Shown piece after piece: positions 25,084-37,258 of a DNA stretch of 64,000 nucleotides (positions within the stretch are counted from its first letter, which is position 1; each line of letters begins with the position of its first letter). The position numbers and the translations under genes were made by a program. Origin of the DNA: Sitta carolinensis. Taxonomy: Eukaryota > Chordata > Aves > Passeriformes > Sittidae. The notes below the pieces were generated by a model. That model searched no databases. It saw only the letters and a program-made list of their open reading frames with translations, and had not been told where the DNA came from. The DNA lies in contig JAVUNC010000004.1 in NCBI GenBank assembly GCA_032173965.1, positions 18,949,001 through 19,013,000 on the forward strand, in the 5' to 3' direction.

Positions 25084-25620
25084 TGTGGTGGTGTGCTTTT
25101 TCAAGCTCTAAAAGTCTTGTATTGTTAAATGGTTCGTTCTGTATACCCCCCCCCCCCCATTCTTTCTTTATCCATTACTCTGTGGCATGATTCCTTTGTC
25201 TAAAAACTTTTTGCAGGTTCAAAGTAATTGGACAGAAGTTTCGGACATCCCCTCCTGCTGCTTCTTAGTTTGTTTTACAGTTGGTCAATTTATTAGAGAG
25301 CCATCCCCTGTTTATCTCTTATTGGCCCTAAGGCAAATTCCCCCCCTGATTACGCCCCCCTTCAAAAGTTGCTGTACCCTGGGCCCCTTGGGGCTTTTGC
25401 TTGGAGCTTTGCCAGAACTAAGATCATCCCGACTACGGAATAAATAAACTTTTCCTTAACTCCAAGCTAAAGTCTCCCTCTCTTTGGACTCCTGCTAATC
25501 GTCGCCTGTGGCTTAATTAGACTGGCCAAAAACCCTGAAGAAACAGCTGGGCAATTGAACTCTTTGTTCTAACTACGAATCTAAGGCTGTCTGGGACAGA
25601 CTCTGACCAGATCCACCACA
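25084..25620 (+). mobile_element. 5' LTR of an ERVK-like endogenous retrovirus
   Basis: The 537-bp unit begins TGTGGTG and ends CACCACA, a perfect 7-base terminal inverted repeat with the canonical TG...CA ends. Two overlapping AATAAA signals lie at 25,439-25,448, leaving about 170 bases of U5. A 13-C run sits in U3 at 25,146-25,158. A primer binding site starts two bases after the LTR end, which proves that this is a 5' LTR rather than a solo LTR. The lysine-type primer site points to the betaretrovirus-like (ERVK) class. No complete retroviral gene follows. Confidence 0.85.
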
Positions 25621-25622
25621 AA

Positions 25623-25640
25623 TGGCGCCCAACATGCGGC
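25623..25640 (+). other. retroviral primer binding site, tRNA-Lys type
   Basis: TGGCGCCCAACATGCGGC sits two bases downstream of the LTR's terminal CA, the standard position for minus-strand DNA priming. It begins with the TGGCGCCC shared by lysine primer sites. The AAC after it resembles the tRNA-Lys1,2 type more than the Lys3 type, with about two mismatches by my recollection. Checking requires alignment with tRNA 3' ends of the species. Confidence 0.85.
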
Positions 25641-25967
25641 AGTCTGAAAATAGCTAGCAGTGCGTCAGCGTAGGGGCTGCACAGCTGGCCCATCTCGGAC
25701 CCTGTGAAGAATTCCCTGTTCCGTTTGGTGACTACCCTCTCGGACCAGACGTGATTTGCAGCATTCACGCACCCACTGTCAAAAGGACTTCCTGTCAAAG
25801 TTCGTTTGCAGTGAGAGAGGGCAGATAGCTCTTTCTACACCTGAGAAAGAGTCTTCCCTAGCTGGAATTCTAACAACACAACCTTCTTCTCTTCACGTCG
25901 CCCCTAGGTTGGTAAGTATAGGAGATCCTCTTGGATGCATACTTCCCTGAGGATTCTAACCACCACA
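25641..25967 (+). mobile_element. retroviral leader remnant with a splice-donor-like site
   Basis: This is leader sequence downstream of the primer site, GC-richer than the flanks. TTGGTAAGTATAGG at about 25,909-25,922 is a near-perfect splice donor (cut before GT at 25,912), as expected for the major donor that makes subgenomic messages. A plausible element end occurs at 25,961-25,967, where CACCACA repeats the LTR terminus and is followed by AATATA, one mismatch from AATGTA before the 5' LTR. If so, the provirus lost its gag-pol-env and nearly all of the 3' LTR by deletion. The alternative is that homology simply fades into unique DNA. The open frames here do not correspond to Gag. Confidence 0.6.
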
Positions 25968-26786
25968 AATATACACTAAAACCATGTCTGTAGTTGAGCC
26001 TTCCTTTATTCTCTGTCATAAAAGAACTCTGATAGCCAAAATACTCTGGATAAGAATAGAGACAATGAAGAACATTTAATAATCCTCAAAATTGTAGTCT
26101 TCGACTGATTTTCTCCCTAAAGTAATAGAGACTAAGTGGTAAAAGACACAATTCAGAAAGATGGCCTTAATATGCTTGTGCTTCTTCATTTTCTTCTTTT
26201 TAGAAATAATTTTTAGAATTACAATTGGAATACATGAAGAATGATGCACCTTCACCATGAAACTGCAAAGGAACAGATTGTTCAAATAATTTTGTTCATC
26301 TTTAAGGACAGAGATCCCACGAAATCTAAACCTGAACCTTCGATCTGGGAATCATGACATCTAACATATCACCCACGTATTTTAGACATCTTACTTTCAA
26401 GAAGCAGATACTCCCAGATTTAGCTGAAAGTTTCTAGGTCCTGCCTAGAAAACCAGAAAAACCTAAAATATAGAGACATATACATGTGGTTTTAAGTAGC
26501 ATAATATCATGACACATCAACCCTGAAATATTTCTGATTCCTGAATGACAAATTGCCACTTTAGTGCAGAAAAATGATGCAGCAATTTAAGTAAAATAAT
26601 TCTCCCAAAGAACCATGTAATAAATGGAATAGCAATTAATAATTCCATTCTTACATAGGCCAAGCAAACATATGGTAGAAGATCTGTGGACATGGTTCTG
26701 TATAGCTCTAAACACTCTTTGTAGAACACACTACACGGAAATCACACAATTAGCTTCAACTTAGACATTTAAGCTGGCTACCACTG
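25968..26786. other. AT-rich spacer
   Basis: No retroviral gene remnant, repeat or exon is recognised between the ERVK-like remnant and the next LTR. Confidence 0.4.
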
Positions 26787-27830
26787 TGTCTTGGTTTGAA
26801 AGACATATGTCTGCTAAGGAAGGGAGCAGTCTCACTTGGAATGGAGAATATAAACCCCTACTCTCCGAATGATTATAATTTGAAATTAAGGGGTGTTAGG
26901 CAAAGATATGGGAAAAGGAATAACAGTTCTTTACTAGTGTGTATAACAAGGCAAACAAACAACAACTACGGCATTAGCACCAAAGAGAACTGGAACCGGG
27001 TACCGGCCTGCCCAGCCGTGGGCACTGCCCCCTCGGTGCAGTTCTGGTCACAGCCAACAGGGGCGCTGCTGGCTCCCGGCAGGCAGGGCGGGTGCGATGA
27101 TTCCCCTGTTGCTGCAGGGGGCGCTATGGCACGTGCTTGGGAAGCATGTGGTGATGGCAGCTCGGCCCAGACAGGAAGGGATTTCCATTTTCCAAGGCTT
27201 TGCCTCACAAACCTCCCTGGGACAGCTGATCCCTGTGCCCCAGCAGGACTCCCGGGAGCAGCAAGCTGGGCTGGCAGGACATCTTGGCAGGCAAGGGGTG
27301 CAAGGCTACAGTGCAGCGAAAGCTCAGAACAGTGCCAAAGAAGCAGTGTGGGAACTGGGCAGCGGCAGCCCGGCTCCCCAGCAGGGCAGGGAGAGGTGAG
27401 CTCAGGAACCAGGCATCCAAGCAGATGGTGAAAGTCCCTGTTTTAGTAAGGTAGGTGATAATAAGGTCTCAGTTCAGTGGCTGCTCTCACAAGCAGAGGC
27501 TCACCCCATGGTAGAAGCAGAAGCTCTGGGCTGGGCTCCAACAGCAGCAGTGAATTCTCTTCTCCAAGCAGCAGCATCGACCATCCTCCAAGGCCCAGAG
27601 AGAGCCAGCATGCCCCTGGCATGTCTTTTATCAGCCCAATTCTCCTGGTATCTCTGCTCCTGGGACAGAAACTGCCAGGTAAGAGAAGCGCAACCAGATG
27701 CCCTCCTCCCCTGAGCTTGGACACTTCTTTTGTTTCCTTAAGTACCCAGTCCTCAGTGTTTGCTAGCAATTTATGGGAAAAAAATTCCCTAAGTAAAAGG
27801 TACAAAAGGAAAGAAACCTAACCCCCAACA
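26787..27830 (-). mobile_element. solo LTR, second copy of the 1.1-kb ERVL-like family, reversed
   Basis: On the plus strand it runs from TGTCTTGGTTTGAAAGACA to ACCTAACCCCCAACA, the mirror image of the copy at 21,586-22,731. In its own sense it begins TGTTGGGGGTTAGG at 27,830 and ends in CAAACCAAGACA at 26,787. The AGTAAA signal (26,930-26,935 as TTTACT) lies in the same relative place. Flanks CACTG (26,782-26,786) and TACTG (27,831-27,835) look like a 5-bp target duplication with one change. The GC-rich middle gives open frames of 211 codons on plus and 120 on minus. Neither resembles a known protein, and both stay within the LTR. It is 1,044 bp long and has no internal viral region. Confidence 0.85.
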
Positions 27831-30800
27831 TACTGCTAAAGAAAGAATTTTAAAAGCAAACTTTGTCATGAACAGTTCAATTGTGAACTTGTTAATGTCC
27901 AGAATATGGTGATTATCCCCAAACACTGTTCACTTTGCAATCATATGAAGGGATTCTTCTATCAAAACGGCTGCAAATCAGCAAACTAAAAAAAAAAAAA
28001 CCAGACCAGTCAAGCATAAAGAATATTTTAACAGAAATAAACAGCTACAAAAACATCAGAACCTTTTTTTTTTTTTTCTGTAAAACAATAGGGAATGTTA
28101 CAAGCTAAACACAAATCAATCATCTATTTCATGCTCCAAGACATGTATTTATGAGTAGTTCATGAGAGACATCTAGAGCATCAGATATGGACTAGACTGC
28201 AGCTGGATTCCTTTGAGTAATTTTTACAGACAGATGTGAGTCAACTGAAAGAGCTGCAACTAGGAGCAAATATCCTACTGCAAGATTGACTTGGTTCTCC
28301 AGGCACTAGGAAGCAGCAAGAGAGGGCTTTTCCACCAGGGAAGGCAAGCAGGGAGCTCTGAGTGGCTGAGAGGCAGACAAGGCTAGAGTCTGGACCCACA
28401 AGAATAATGGTTCCACAGTTCACAGGAAAAGTAGAGCAAAATGACAGCTGAAGTACAATATCAAACATTAGAAATAGGAGAGTTTACAGAGAGGTGCAGC
28501 TAATGCACGAACAGACATGTATACCCTCTTTACACATGATCAGATTAGAAACATTCTCTCTCCTGCTATTCATCTGATCCATAATGAGATGAGTTTGTGT
28601 CATGTATTTATTTTTTTCACTACCACTTGAAATTGTTGGCAGATTAAGAGTCATATTAAGAGTCATATATTAGCAATAGTTGGCAACATGTATAAGGAAG
28701 TTATTAGGGTAACAGGCACTGCAGTCACATTTATGTACTGTTGCTTGAAGGGAGAAAAAGCCCTGTTACTCTCAGGACATGGGTGTCATCTCATGTTCAA
28801 GGATGCTTTGAACTAGAATTAAAGCACCTAAAATACTCTTAGTAAGAAATTTTTTTTAAACTTGACTCTTCCCGCGGTCTTTAGTTTATCTCTCAACTTT
28901 TTCTGATGAATTAATAGGAAGAACAATTTCCTCTAGCAAAAAAAAGAGTGCCTCAAAGATTACCCACAAGTACTATCTGAAATATTCTTCACTAATCTGC
29001 TGTACCTCATTTCTTAAAAGAACTAAGTAATGGTGAGTATTCTGCAGTCCAGACTGAAGAAGAGGAACAAAATATATGGCACTTCTTATATGGCACTTCT
29101 TTCCTCTAGAGTTCCTCAATTTGTGTAATTAAGGAAATTTGCAAATTGAGGGAATATTTTCCCTCAATAGCACACCTGATGATAACTCTCAAAATCACAT
29201 CCTCTCAAACACACAAAAAAAAAAAAAAAAAAAAAAAGGAAGGAATTTTAAGGAGGAGTAAGAGAAAAAGATGTCAATATTTATTATTTTAGCCTGACCT
29301 CCACTGTTATACACCAATATCTAAAGAAAGTGGTGATTTAGCAGGGTAGGCAAGGAAGACACAGGTGCTCTCCTCATTCGTACACTTGGGTGGGGGGAAG
29401 AGAGAGAGAGTGGACAGTAAGGGGACTGCCTCCTTTAATCACATTAGGAATATAAAAACAGAATCAAATTTACTAAGCCTGTATCTACACAGTCTAGTAA
29501 TGCAGTATAAAAGAAGTCGATCTGCAGAGAGTATAACTGCTTTTGTCAGGGATGCAACACTCCTACCACAGGCATTTTGGAGAGATTTTAATTTGGACTT
29601 CTTATGGCATGGTCATACAGCCTGAACCCTCAGTGGAGTCTGCAATTAATCAGGTGCATCTGTGAAGCACCTTTCAATTTAGTTCCATCTGAAAGTCTGG
29701 ATACTTCTCTATCAGCATTTTAGTTCACACTAGAAGCAGATTTTTGAAGCAGGTCTCCTCCAGTCATTCCCATTTCTCATACTGTGGTCTCCATCATAGC
29801 ATAGTCCCAGAGCACACAAGCTGGAGCTCCTCCAGGGGCAAACCTAGACAGACCAACCACTAACAGTCCACAAGTTAGAGCTAATCTGAAATCAAACTGA
29901 ACTGGGAATGTTCAGTCCCACTGCCTTATTCCACAAATCTACCTGTATTCAGATGTGCTACTTGCCAAAACGGGATAGAATTCTGATGATCACCAAAGCC
30001 ATGCCCCTATCCAAAGTAAAATATTAATACATATGTCCTAGGATGAAATAGACTTTTTGGAATGGATTATTTTCCATAACTTAATACTTCATTCTGCAAA
30101 TCCCAGATGGTCTGAATACTTGTTTGTTTGGAAAGAAAGTCCTGATGGTAAATTTCCCTGAGTAAAATGGTCAGCAAGTCTCAAAGACTTATGAGCACAT
30201 TACATTAGTACAAGAACAAACAGGCAGCTACAGCAAGCAGCTGAGGGTCTGAAGGTCAGATGGCACAACTTCTATGAGTGAATCTAAATGCTTTTGCCCT
30301 CCTTGAAGACATGGACCACAGTCACACCTCCCGCAGGAATGGTTGGAACCAAGTCACGTTTTGGGTACGATTTGGAAGACTGCTAACCAGCATAGGACAA
30401 AACTATGCAAAGGAAAATGCTAACGTTTTAAAAGTTATGATGAAAAGTATTTAAGTGCTTGGCAGTCCTCCATGGCCACCTTCGAGCACTCTTACTGACT
30501 GCGTATCTGTAGTGCAGGCAGTAGTAATTCCCACCCACAAAGGATACCATGTAAATGGAATGTTATGCTGCTTATACAGCAGTTATTCGACATCCAACAA
30601 AAGCCCCAGATCTCAAAGCAGGGCTAAACCTTTAAGTCATAGGTTACCCTGTACCACCAGTGGGAAAAGTTTTGAAAAACTGTTATGTTCCAATTAACTG
30701 GAACAGTCATAAAAAGATCTGCAGAACTCATTAGTGAAAGCACCTTGATTTCACATAAAGAACATGAATTAGTTCCACAAAATATTTGATCTGTAAATAT

Positions 30801-32649
30801 CAAGCAAGATGATGAAAGACTGTTTAGACTGCAGTTTATAACTAGCATATCTAATTTTTTATTCCGTGCAATAATTTTCAAGATGACAATTTTCCATTAT
30901 ATTTAAGCAAGAAAATACTTTTCAGTATTTCTTGCAGATTATATATAGAGAACATAGAACATTGCTTTGTTCTTTCAAATCACATCCAACTAAACGTAAG
31001 ATAGAGGATTAGTTCTCAGTGAGCAGAAGTCTTCTTAATGTAACATCAACACCACAAACAAAATCAGAGATTATAGTCAGACTAGTAAATTACAGAGGAA
31101 TAATGTTCTTAGACCTAAATAACGTATCCTCATCTTTCATTTTGGAGAATGTTTTGATTACATAATTTAAATGGAAAAGATCCCTTCTCCATAGGACAAG
31201 AGTTTTTCAATTTATATTGGTAATACTCTCTTTGCTGGCCTCTATTTGCAAAAGTTTCACAGAAATACTTGAAAAATAATGATGTTCTGCAAAACAATCT
31301 ACTTTTTACCAATTATAAATTCCACCCAAAGGAATGTATATAAAGTTATTATGTTAATCTCACACCTCAGTGTCGCAAACTATGGCAATAGGTTGGTGGA
31401 TTTGTTTTAGTTTTATTTTTTAGTTCTGCTAAATATGCTGGGCTAAGCCATAATTTTTTAAGGTAGAATAGTCTGCCTTACAAAAAAACATTTTTCTAGT
31501 TCTCCCAGCACAGAAAACTCTAACACTAATTGCTTTAAATTATACATGAAGCACTCTCTGTACTTCTTTGTGGCACTTGGCAATGAATCACATATTGGAC
31601 TAATAGAGGGGAAATTTTATAAATTTTAAAATATGAAGTCTTCATTTTATGCTATAAATTGATGAAGCAAGAGGTTTTTACAAAACAGAATTAGGTTGAC
31701 CCTGATTAGATTAAAATGACACTGGTACTATGAGAATTAGAGAGTCAACTTAAGCAGATTTACTACATTTAGATATTTTTTGCTATGAAAAGTACAGCCA
31801 ATTGACACTGAGTTAAGCTCAGCAACATTCATAAAAGTCTGTCAAACTGCTAAAAGATGGAAAGAAGAAAGAGAGATAGGAGAGATGTAAGTATGGACTT
31901 TCTCTATTATATGAAAACACAAATAATCCATTAAAAACAACCCAGTACTCCCTGAGGTCTAGGCAACACATGTCTGCCTACTCACCCCTTTCACATCCAT
32001 TCTCTTTTTATAACTACCTTATAATGTTTCTGGTTGTAGGAAAAAAAACAAAATCCTCTCCATTTTTTTTAACTGAAATGGAAGACCTACAAAAGTACAT
32101 GTTTGGCTAATGAGAAAGTCTGATTTATTTTTATTAGTTCCTCAGTAAAGTTTATGAAGAAAAAGCAGAAACTAGTGAAGTAAGAATTAGAGGAGTAAAT
32201 AAGCACAATAGCACATAAGCACAATTAGTCACAATAAACTAAAAGTTTAAGAGATGATAAAAAATCACTACATCAAGTCAGCTTGTCTACTGTGGTGGGT
32301 TTGGGCTTTTTCGTTACTGTTAGTAAAATAATACACATTTTTTCCTCTTTCCTGACATTTGACAGGAATATTCTTGAGGATTTACTCACAGATGGTTCCA
32401 ACTGCTACAAGACTGGCCTCAGTAAGAATTACAAATCTAATTCTTATTTTCTTATTCAAAAGGTTCAATTACTGTAAAAGTAAGAAGAACAAAGCATTCA
32501 TTCAAGATACAATTTATACTATCTGACTCTCTGTCATAAATAACAGAGAGCTCCTTGGGATTATACATACAAATCCAATCTAAACTATTTCAGTGTAAAT
32601 TGAACCACTAGGTTGTTGTGGTAGCATTTTAAAGATGAGAAAACACAGT
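27831..32649. other. AT-rich sequence without a recognised gene
   Basis: Contains a 23-base poly-A run (29,215-29,237), shorter A and T runs near 27,990 and 28,066, two short perfect tandem duplications (28,643-28,666 and 29,074-29,101) and a GA-rich patch near 29,390-29,410. No repeat family or exon recognised. Confidence 0.45.
29215..29237 (+). repeat. poly-A run, 23 bases
   Basis: An uninterrupted run of 23 A follows CACAC. It is not preceded by a recognisable retroposed sequence, so it is treated as simple sequence. Confidence 0.9.
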
Positions 32650-32885
32650 CTTAAGCTCCACCAGAGGAGGTTTACGTTGGACATTAGAAAGAAGTTTTTC
32701 ACAGAAAGGGTGACTGGGTGTTGGAATGAGCTTCCCAGGAAGGTGATGGAGTCACTGTCCCTGAAGGTGTTTTAAGAATGGATGTGGCACTCAGTGCCAT
32801 GGTCTATTTGACAAGGTGGTGTTAGGTCACAGTCTCCATGATCTCGAAGGTCGTTTCCAACCTAGTTAATTCTGTGATTTTGACA
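32650..32885 (+). mobile_element. CR1 LINE 3' end
   Basis: Sense CR1 3' UTR with good preservation: TTTACGTTGGACATTAGAAA, GAAGTTTTTCACAGAAAGGG, TGGAATGAGCTTCCCAGGAA, TGTCCCTGAAGGTGTTTTAA, ATGGATGTGGCACTCAGTGC, ATCTCGAAGGTCGTTTCCAA and a terminal TTCTGTGATTTTGACA. Strongly 5'-truncated. The terminus is a worn form of the short CR1 end repeat. Confidence 0.9.
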
Positions 32886-35800
32886 CTTTTTGATAGTTTT
32901 TTCCTGGGATATCTTCCTAAACCAACTATCTTTAGAAGTATCCACCTATTTCAAACCAAATATGCTTAAAGCAGACAGCTTTCTTATTGGATTAAGCATG
33001 TTTTCTGATAAGACAAAGTTGCTTTTCAAAGTCCTTTGAGAACAACACATCCTGCTAGATCCCCAACTTTGATTGTTTAAACAGAGTTGTGACAATGCCA
33101 TACTTTTGTTAATGTCCCATTTAACAAAAAAACTACAGCTGTTAAAACTTCTGAATCTCTAATTTCAATGAAGAAACAAATTTTTTTGCAAATGGAAGGT
33201 ACTGAATAGATTTAAGTCTCATATTCTGCAACTTTATAAGAAGAAACTTTTGTACCAAATTTTATTTGATTGGGAGCAAAGATGTGTAACTAATCAGTGA
33301 ATAAATGAGCCCATATAAAATTTCTGCTATCCTTTCCTTAACACTATGGAATGAAGTGGTAAATCAGCCTTAAACTAATGGCAGACAATGATTTCATCTA
33401 CAGTACATTTCAGTAATTTTCTAATATAAAATGAGTATGAAGTTTGTCTTAGATATATTAAAGAAACTGGAGGTTTGTATAGAATTAGATACAGTGGGCT
33501 GAAGTATATCTATTGCCTGCAGGTTATCTGAAGACTGAGAAGGTCTTTGTTTAATGTTTGATAACCCTGGAGGACATATAATTTCTACAGATTGTAAGAA
33601 TAAAAATTTCTTGGCTTACGAATTGTAAATAGTACTACCCTAATTTATTCTGTGATTATCAGTCACAGGAGTGGAAGAAGTATCATATAGCTAGCCCATG
33701 TATAATACAGTTTTTGTCAGAGAATAATGTCTTTTTTACCTCTCTATTTTCCAGATATGAATACAGACACACAGAGGTATGCACATATGTTCCGCCAAAA
33801 TCAAATATTCCTTTAATGATCACAAAATCCTGTAAAACAGGCTTAGAGATTTTAGAACAGTAAAGTTACTCTTCAAAGCACACTAGGAAGTCTAATCCTT
33901 TTATGTAGTGTATTTTTCCCTTATTATTCAAAAAAGAGCATTCTGTTTAGCACAGCCAGCATATGCACCATATGATGCACCAGATGCCTTAGTAAATAAT
34001 TCATCTCTTAATGAAAAGTACAATAAATAGTTGCATAAAAATGTGCGATGATGCAACTGATAACTATCCTTTCAAAACTAGAAAAAGAGGAGATTTTTAT
34101 AAAGAGCAATAGCTCTATCACAAAACAATACTGTCAGACTGAACTGGCAACATATGCTTAATTATGCTTCAACTGTATTCTGGAAATGAGCAACCAGCAC
34201 AGATTACTGCATATCTTTATATTGCTGCTCCATCAGGGCTCATGAAGGATGGCAGAAGAATGTCTAAATGCTGCATTTACGATGCCTAAGACAGCAGGAT
34301 AGGTTGAGAAAGAGAGGAAAAGACACATGACATAAAGATTGTAATGCCTTGAAGTGAGTATTTTACTGGTACAGAAGACACTAGCATTTTACTAACACAA
34401 CAAAGTCTATGAGTAATTCTTAAAGCCTTTCTAAAAATATTACTTAATACTGTTAAGATAGGATTTGTATGGAAGGATGTGCCCATGAATTTCAGTATCT
34501 ATGTCTTAGCTGCAGCCAGGGAAACAAATTAAGTATCTATATCTTTGCCTGTTGATTTAATAGGGTTGCTGGAGAGGAAGATGGCAACACACTTGTGACA
34601 AACAGCTTTCAAATATGCATGTTCCCTTATGCTATCATAAATGACATCAATTGTCCTGATATTTTCCTCCAATAAACTTACTATTTGCACATATACCTAG
34701 ACGAAAAACACAGCTTCTATACAGGAAACAAAATAACATTCCTTACTATCTCCCATTTCATTTAGCATTGTTTTGAATGTGTATTTTTGGTCTCTATTTT
34801 TCATGTTACATATTAGCTTTACCTATGCTACATAATGTATCCATGTTCATGGAAATCCTAAACATACTAGTCCTTATTTGGGCAAGTATCAGCAGCCAGT
34901 AAGCTAAATGAATGAGATTTCTCCAAAGTCTACATCCATTACTGGATGGGACAGGACAGTGCATGATATATTGAGGGGAAAAAAATCTAATTGAGGTACA
35001 AAAAAAAAAAAAACAACTTTGAAAAACATACTCTACATAATTTATAGGGATGTTTTGTCAGGTATTCACAAAATGTAAAGTACTGAAAGACAATTTCGTC
35101 AATCCAAATTTACAAAGAAAATCCCAAAACTCACAACCTTAACTGATATCTTTTTCCTTCATTTTTTCCACCGGTAAAAGTGGGAACAATGCTTATCCAC
35201 TTCACAGTGTGCTCTGAAACTTACCATGTTAATATTTACATTTCCTCTGGTGTACAGATAGATAGCAACATCAGTTAGTAAAAACCAGTGTTGTAACATG
35301 GTGGAAATGCTGTTCACCAGCATGTACAGTGCAGCCAACACAATGTTTTTTTACTGGCTGTGTGAGAACAGACACAGGCTGAGCCACTCAGCCCATTTCA
35401 ACTCATTCCATTGTAGTCAGGCCTCCTGAAAAACCTGGGCATAAACAAGAATTCCTATCAAAAGGTAAAACCAACAAACTATTGTTTTGTGGCAAGGAAA
35501 AGATCATCAAGAACTGATGATACAGATTTAATACCAAAAGGTTTTGATTCCAGTCCTGGGTAAGACTGCTTCTGTGGTCCTCACCAAATCAATTAAGCCT
35601 GTCTGCACCTTGCTGTAACTACTAATTTCAATTAAGGAAGTGCTATGGATTTCAGCCACTCAGACTCTGGGCGGTCACTGTGTTTACAGTGTGGATGTTA
35701 AGCACCCATGAAAAAAGAATACTCCAGATGCACATTGCACAGCAGATGGCATTACACAGAACTTGCCTGTTTAGGGAAAAGGTTTCTCCTTAGTTTTTCA

Positions 35801-36884
35801 TCTTCTGATTATTTAAAATTCTCAGATAAGCTCTGAAAAGGTAAAAATCACAAAACAACAGGCATGAAACAGTCATGCAAGTTTGGCGTGGTGAAGGAAG
35901 CATTTTAAGAGTAATGATTTTAGAGTATCATACCGCATGAGCATGTACAATGCCTCTTTAAACACACTGCTAAAAAAAACCCAATGTTTTGCATTGATTT
36001 TTCTGCCCACAATTTCTCTAAATACTAGAAATGCATTTTGTCCCGATAAAAATCTGATCTTCACAAGGAGATGATAAATGAGATAATATTGATTAGATTG
36101 TGCTAAATGGTTGCAGCTCTTCAAGGTTATATCCTTTAGAGAGTCTGTAAATCTCATTAAAGAAATCTGCCTGTTGATATACATAAAGAGTGGCAGAAGG
36201 GCCCCTGCATGACAGCTCTCACTGGAGTCACACTGCTCCTCAGACAGAAAGTTCAGACAAGCAGGCATAGAAGATCTCAAAACAGTAGAATCAGCTTCCC
36301 TTTTTCAAAGAACACAGACCAATAAAATTTACATCATAACTGCTGTAAGAGTATTACTGACAAAGAGTATCTGTAGTGAAACACAATCATGGGCCTCAGT
36401 TGGCTTTAAAAGTCAGCTTCACCTGTAATGTGAAGGATGAGTAAATCCACTAAATTGCTCCAACTAGTTTTACGTGCAGTTCTTAAAGTAAATGAATCTT
36501 AACTTCAGATGAAAGTCAGCATGAGCCTTTTCTTGCTTTCGGTGGTGAAAAAAATCCAAAAATGACAAGGAGCACACCAAAAAGCAAGTGAAATAATCTG
36601 CTAAATTCTCCCAGAGTTCTGCATTCACTCTCAATTAAAGGACAAGAAGAGGCACTTAAACTGTCCATCTGCTTTTTAAAAAATTCAGATTTCTTCCTGA
36701 GACATTGCAGGGGAGAGGGAGGTGGGTGCATATGTGTGAGGTGTGGGGAAGAGTATAGACTGAAAAGAACCAGGGGTCCTGATGGGCTAAAGTCACCACA
36801 GCATGATGCCAGCCACAAAGACTGACAGCATTAGCCACAACACAGAGCAATCCACGTAATCATTTACCTTTGCTTGGCACTGCA
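32886..36884. other. AT-rich sequence without a recognised gene
   Basis: The longest frame is 135 codons on the minus strand (36,280-35,873), without recognisable similarity. Nothing else stands out. Confidence 0.4.
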
Positions 36885-37258
36885 CCCAGGTTTGGGCTCT
36901 GCAACACAAGAAAACACTGACAAATGAGAGCAAGTCCCATCAAAGCCCATGGAAATGGGCCAGGGGCTGAAGCCTTTCCCTGTGAGAAGTGGCTGAGTAA
37001 GCTGGCCCTGCTTGAACCTAAGGAATTAGGGGCTTTGAGGGAGGAAAGAGCTAACAGCACACCCCCAATTCACCAGGAAAACAACCCAGCAGTAAGCAGC
37101 TTGCACAGAGAGGTTGAGCAGTCTCCATCCCTGGAGGTTTTGAAGATGCACTGGGAGAAGACCTGAACAACTCAATCTGAATTCCACATGGTCACTGCTT
37201 TTAGGGGATGCTGGTGGGCCTCCCAAGGTCCCTTTCAACCCGCATGAATCTGATTTGT
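36885..37258 (+). mobile_element. worn CR1 LINE 3' region
   Basis: CR1 order is recognisable despite gaps: CTCTGCAACACAAGAAAACA, GGGCCAGGGGCTGAAGCC, GAAGTGGCTGAGTAAGCTGG, TTGCACAGAGAGGTTGAGCA, GTCTCCATCCCTGGAGGTTT and CAAGGTCCCTTTCAACC near the end. Several deletions shorten the 3' UTR and the terminal octamer repeat is lost. Open frames of 66-80 codons on both strands are accidental. Confidence 0.8.

Noticed and set aside
26796..27431. 211-codon plus-strand frame
   Set aside because: Lies entirely inside, and antisense to, a solo LTR with GC-rich U3 sequence.
35873..36280. 135-codon minus-strand frame in unique DNA
   Set aside because: No recognisable domain. Frames of this length are expected by chance a few times in 64 kb read in six frames, and no splice or promoter context was seen.
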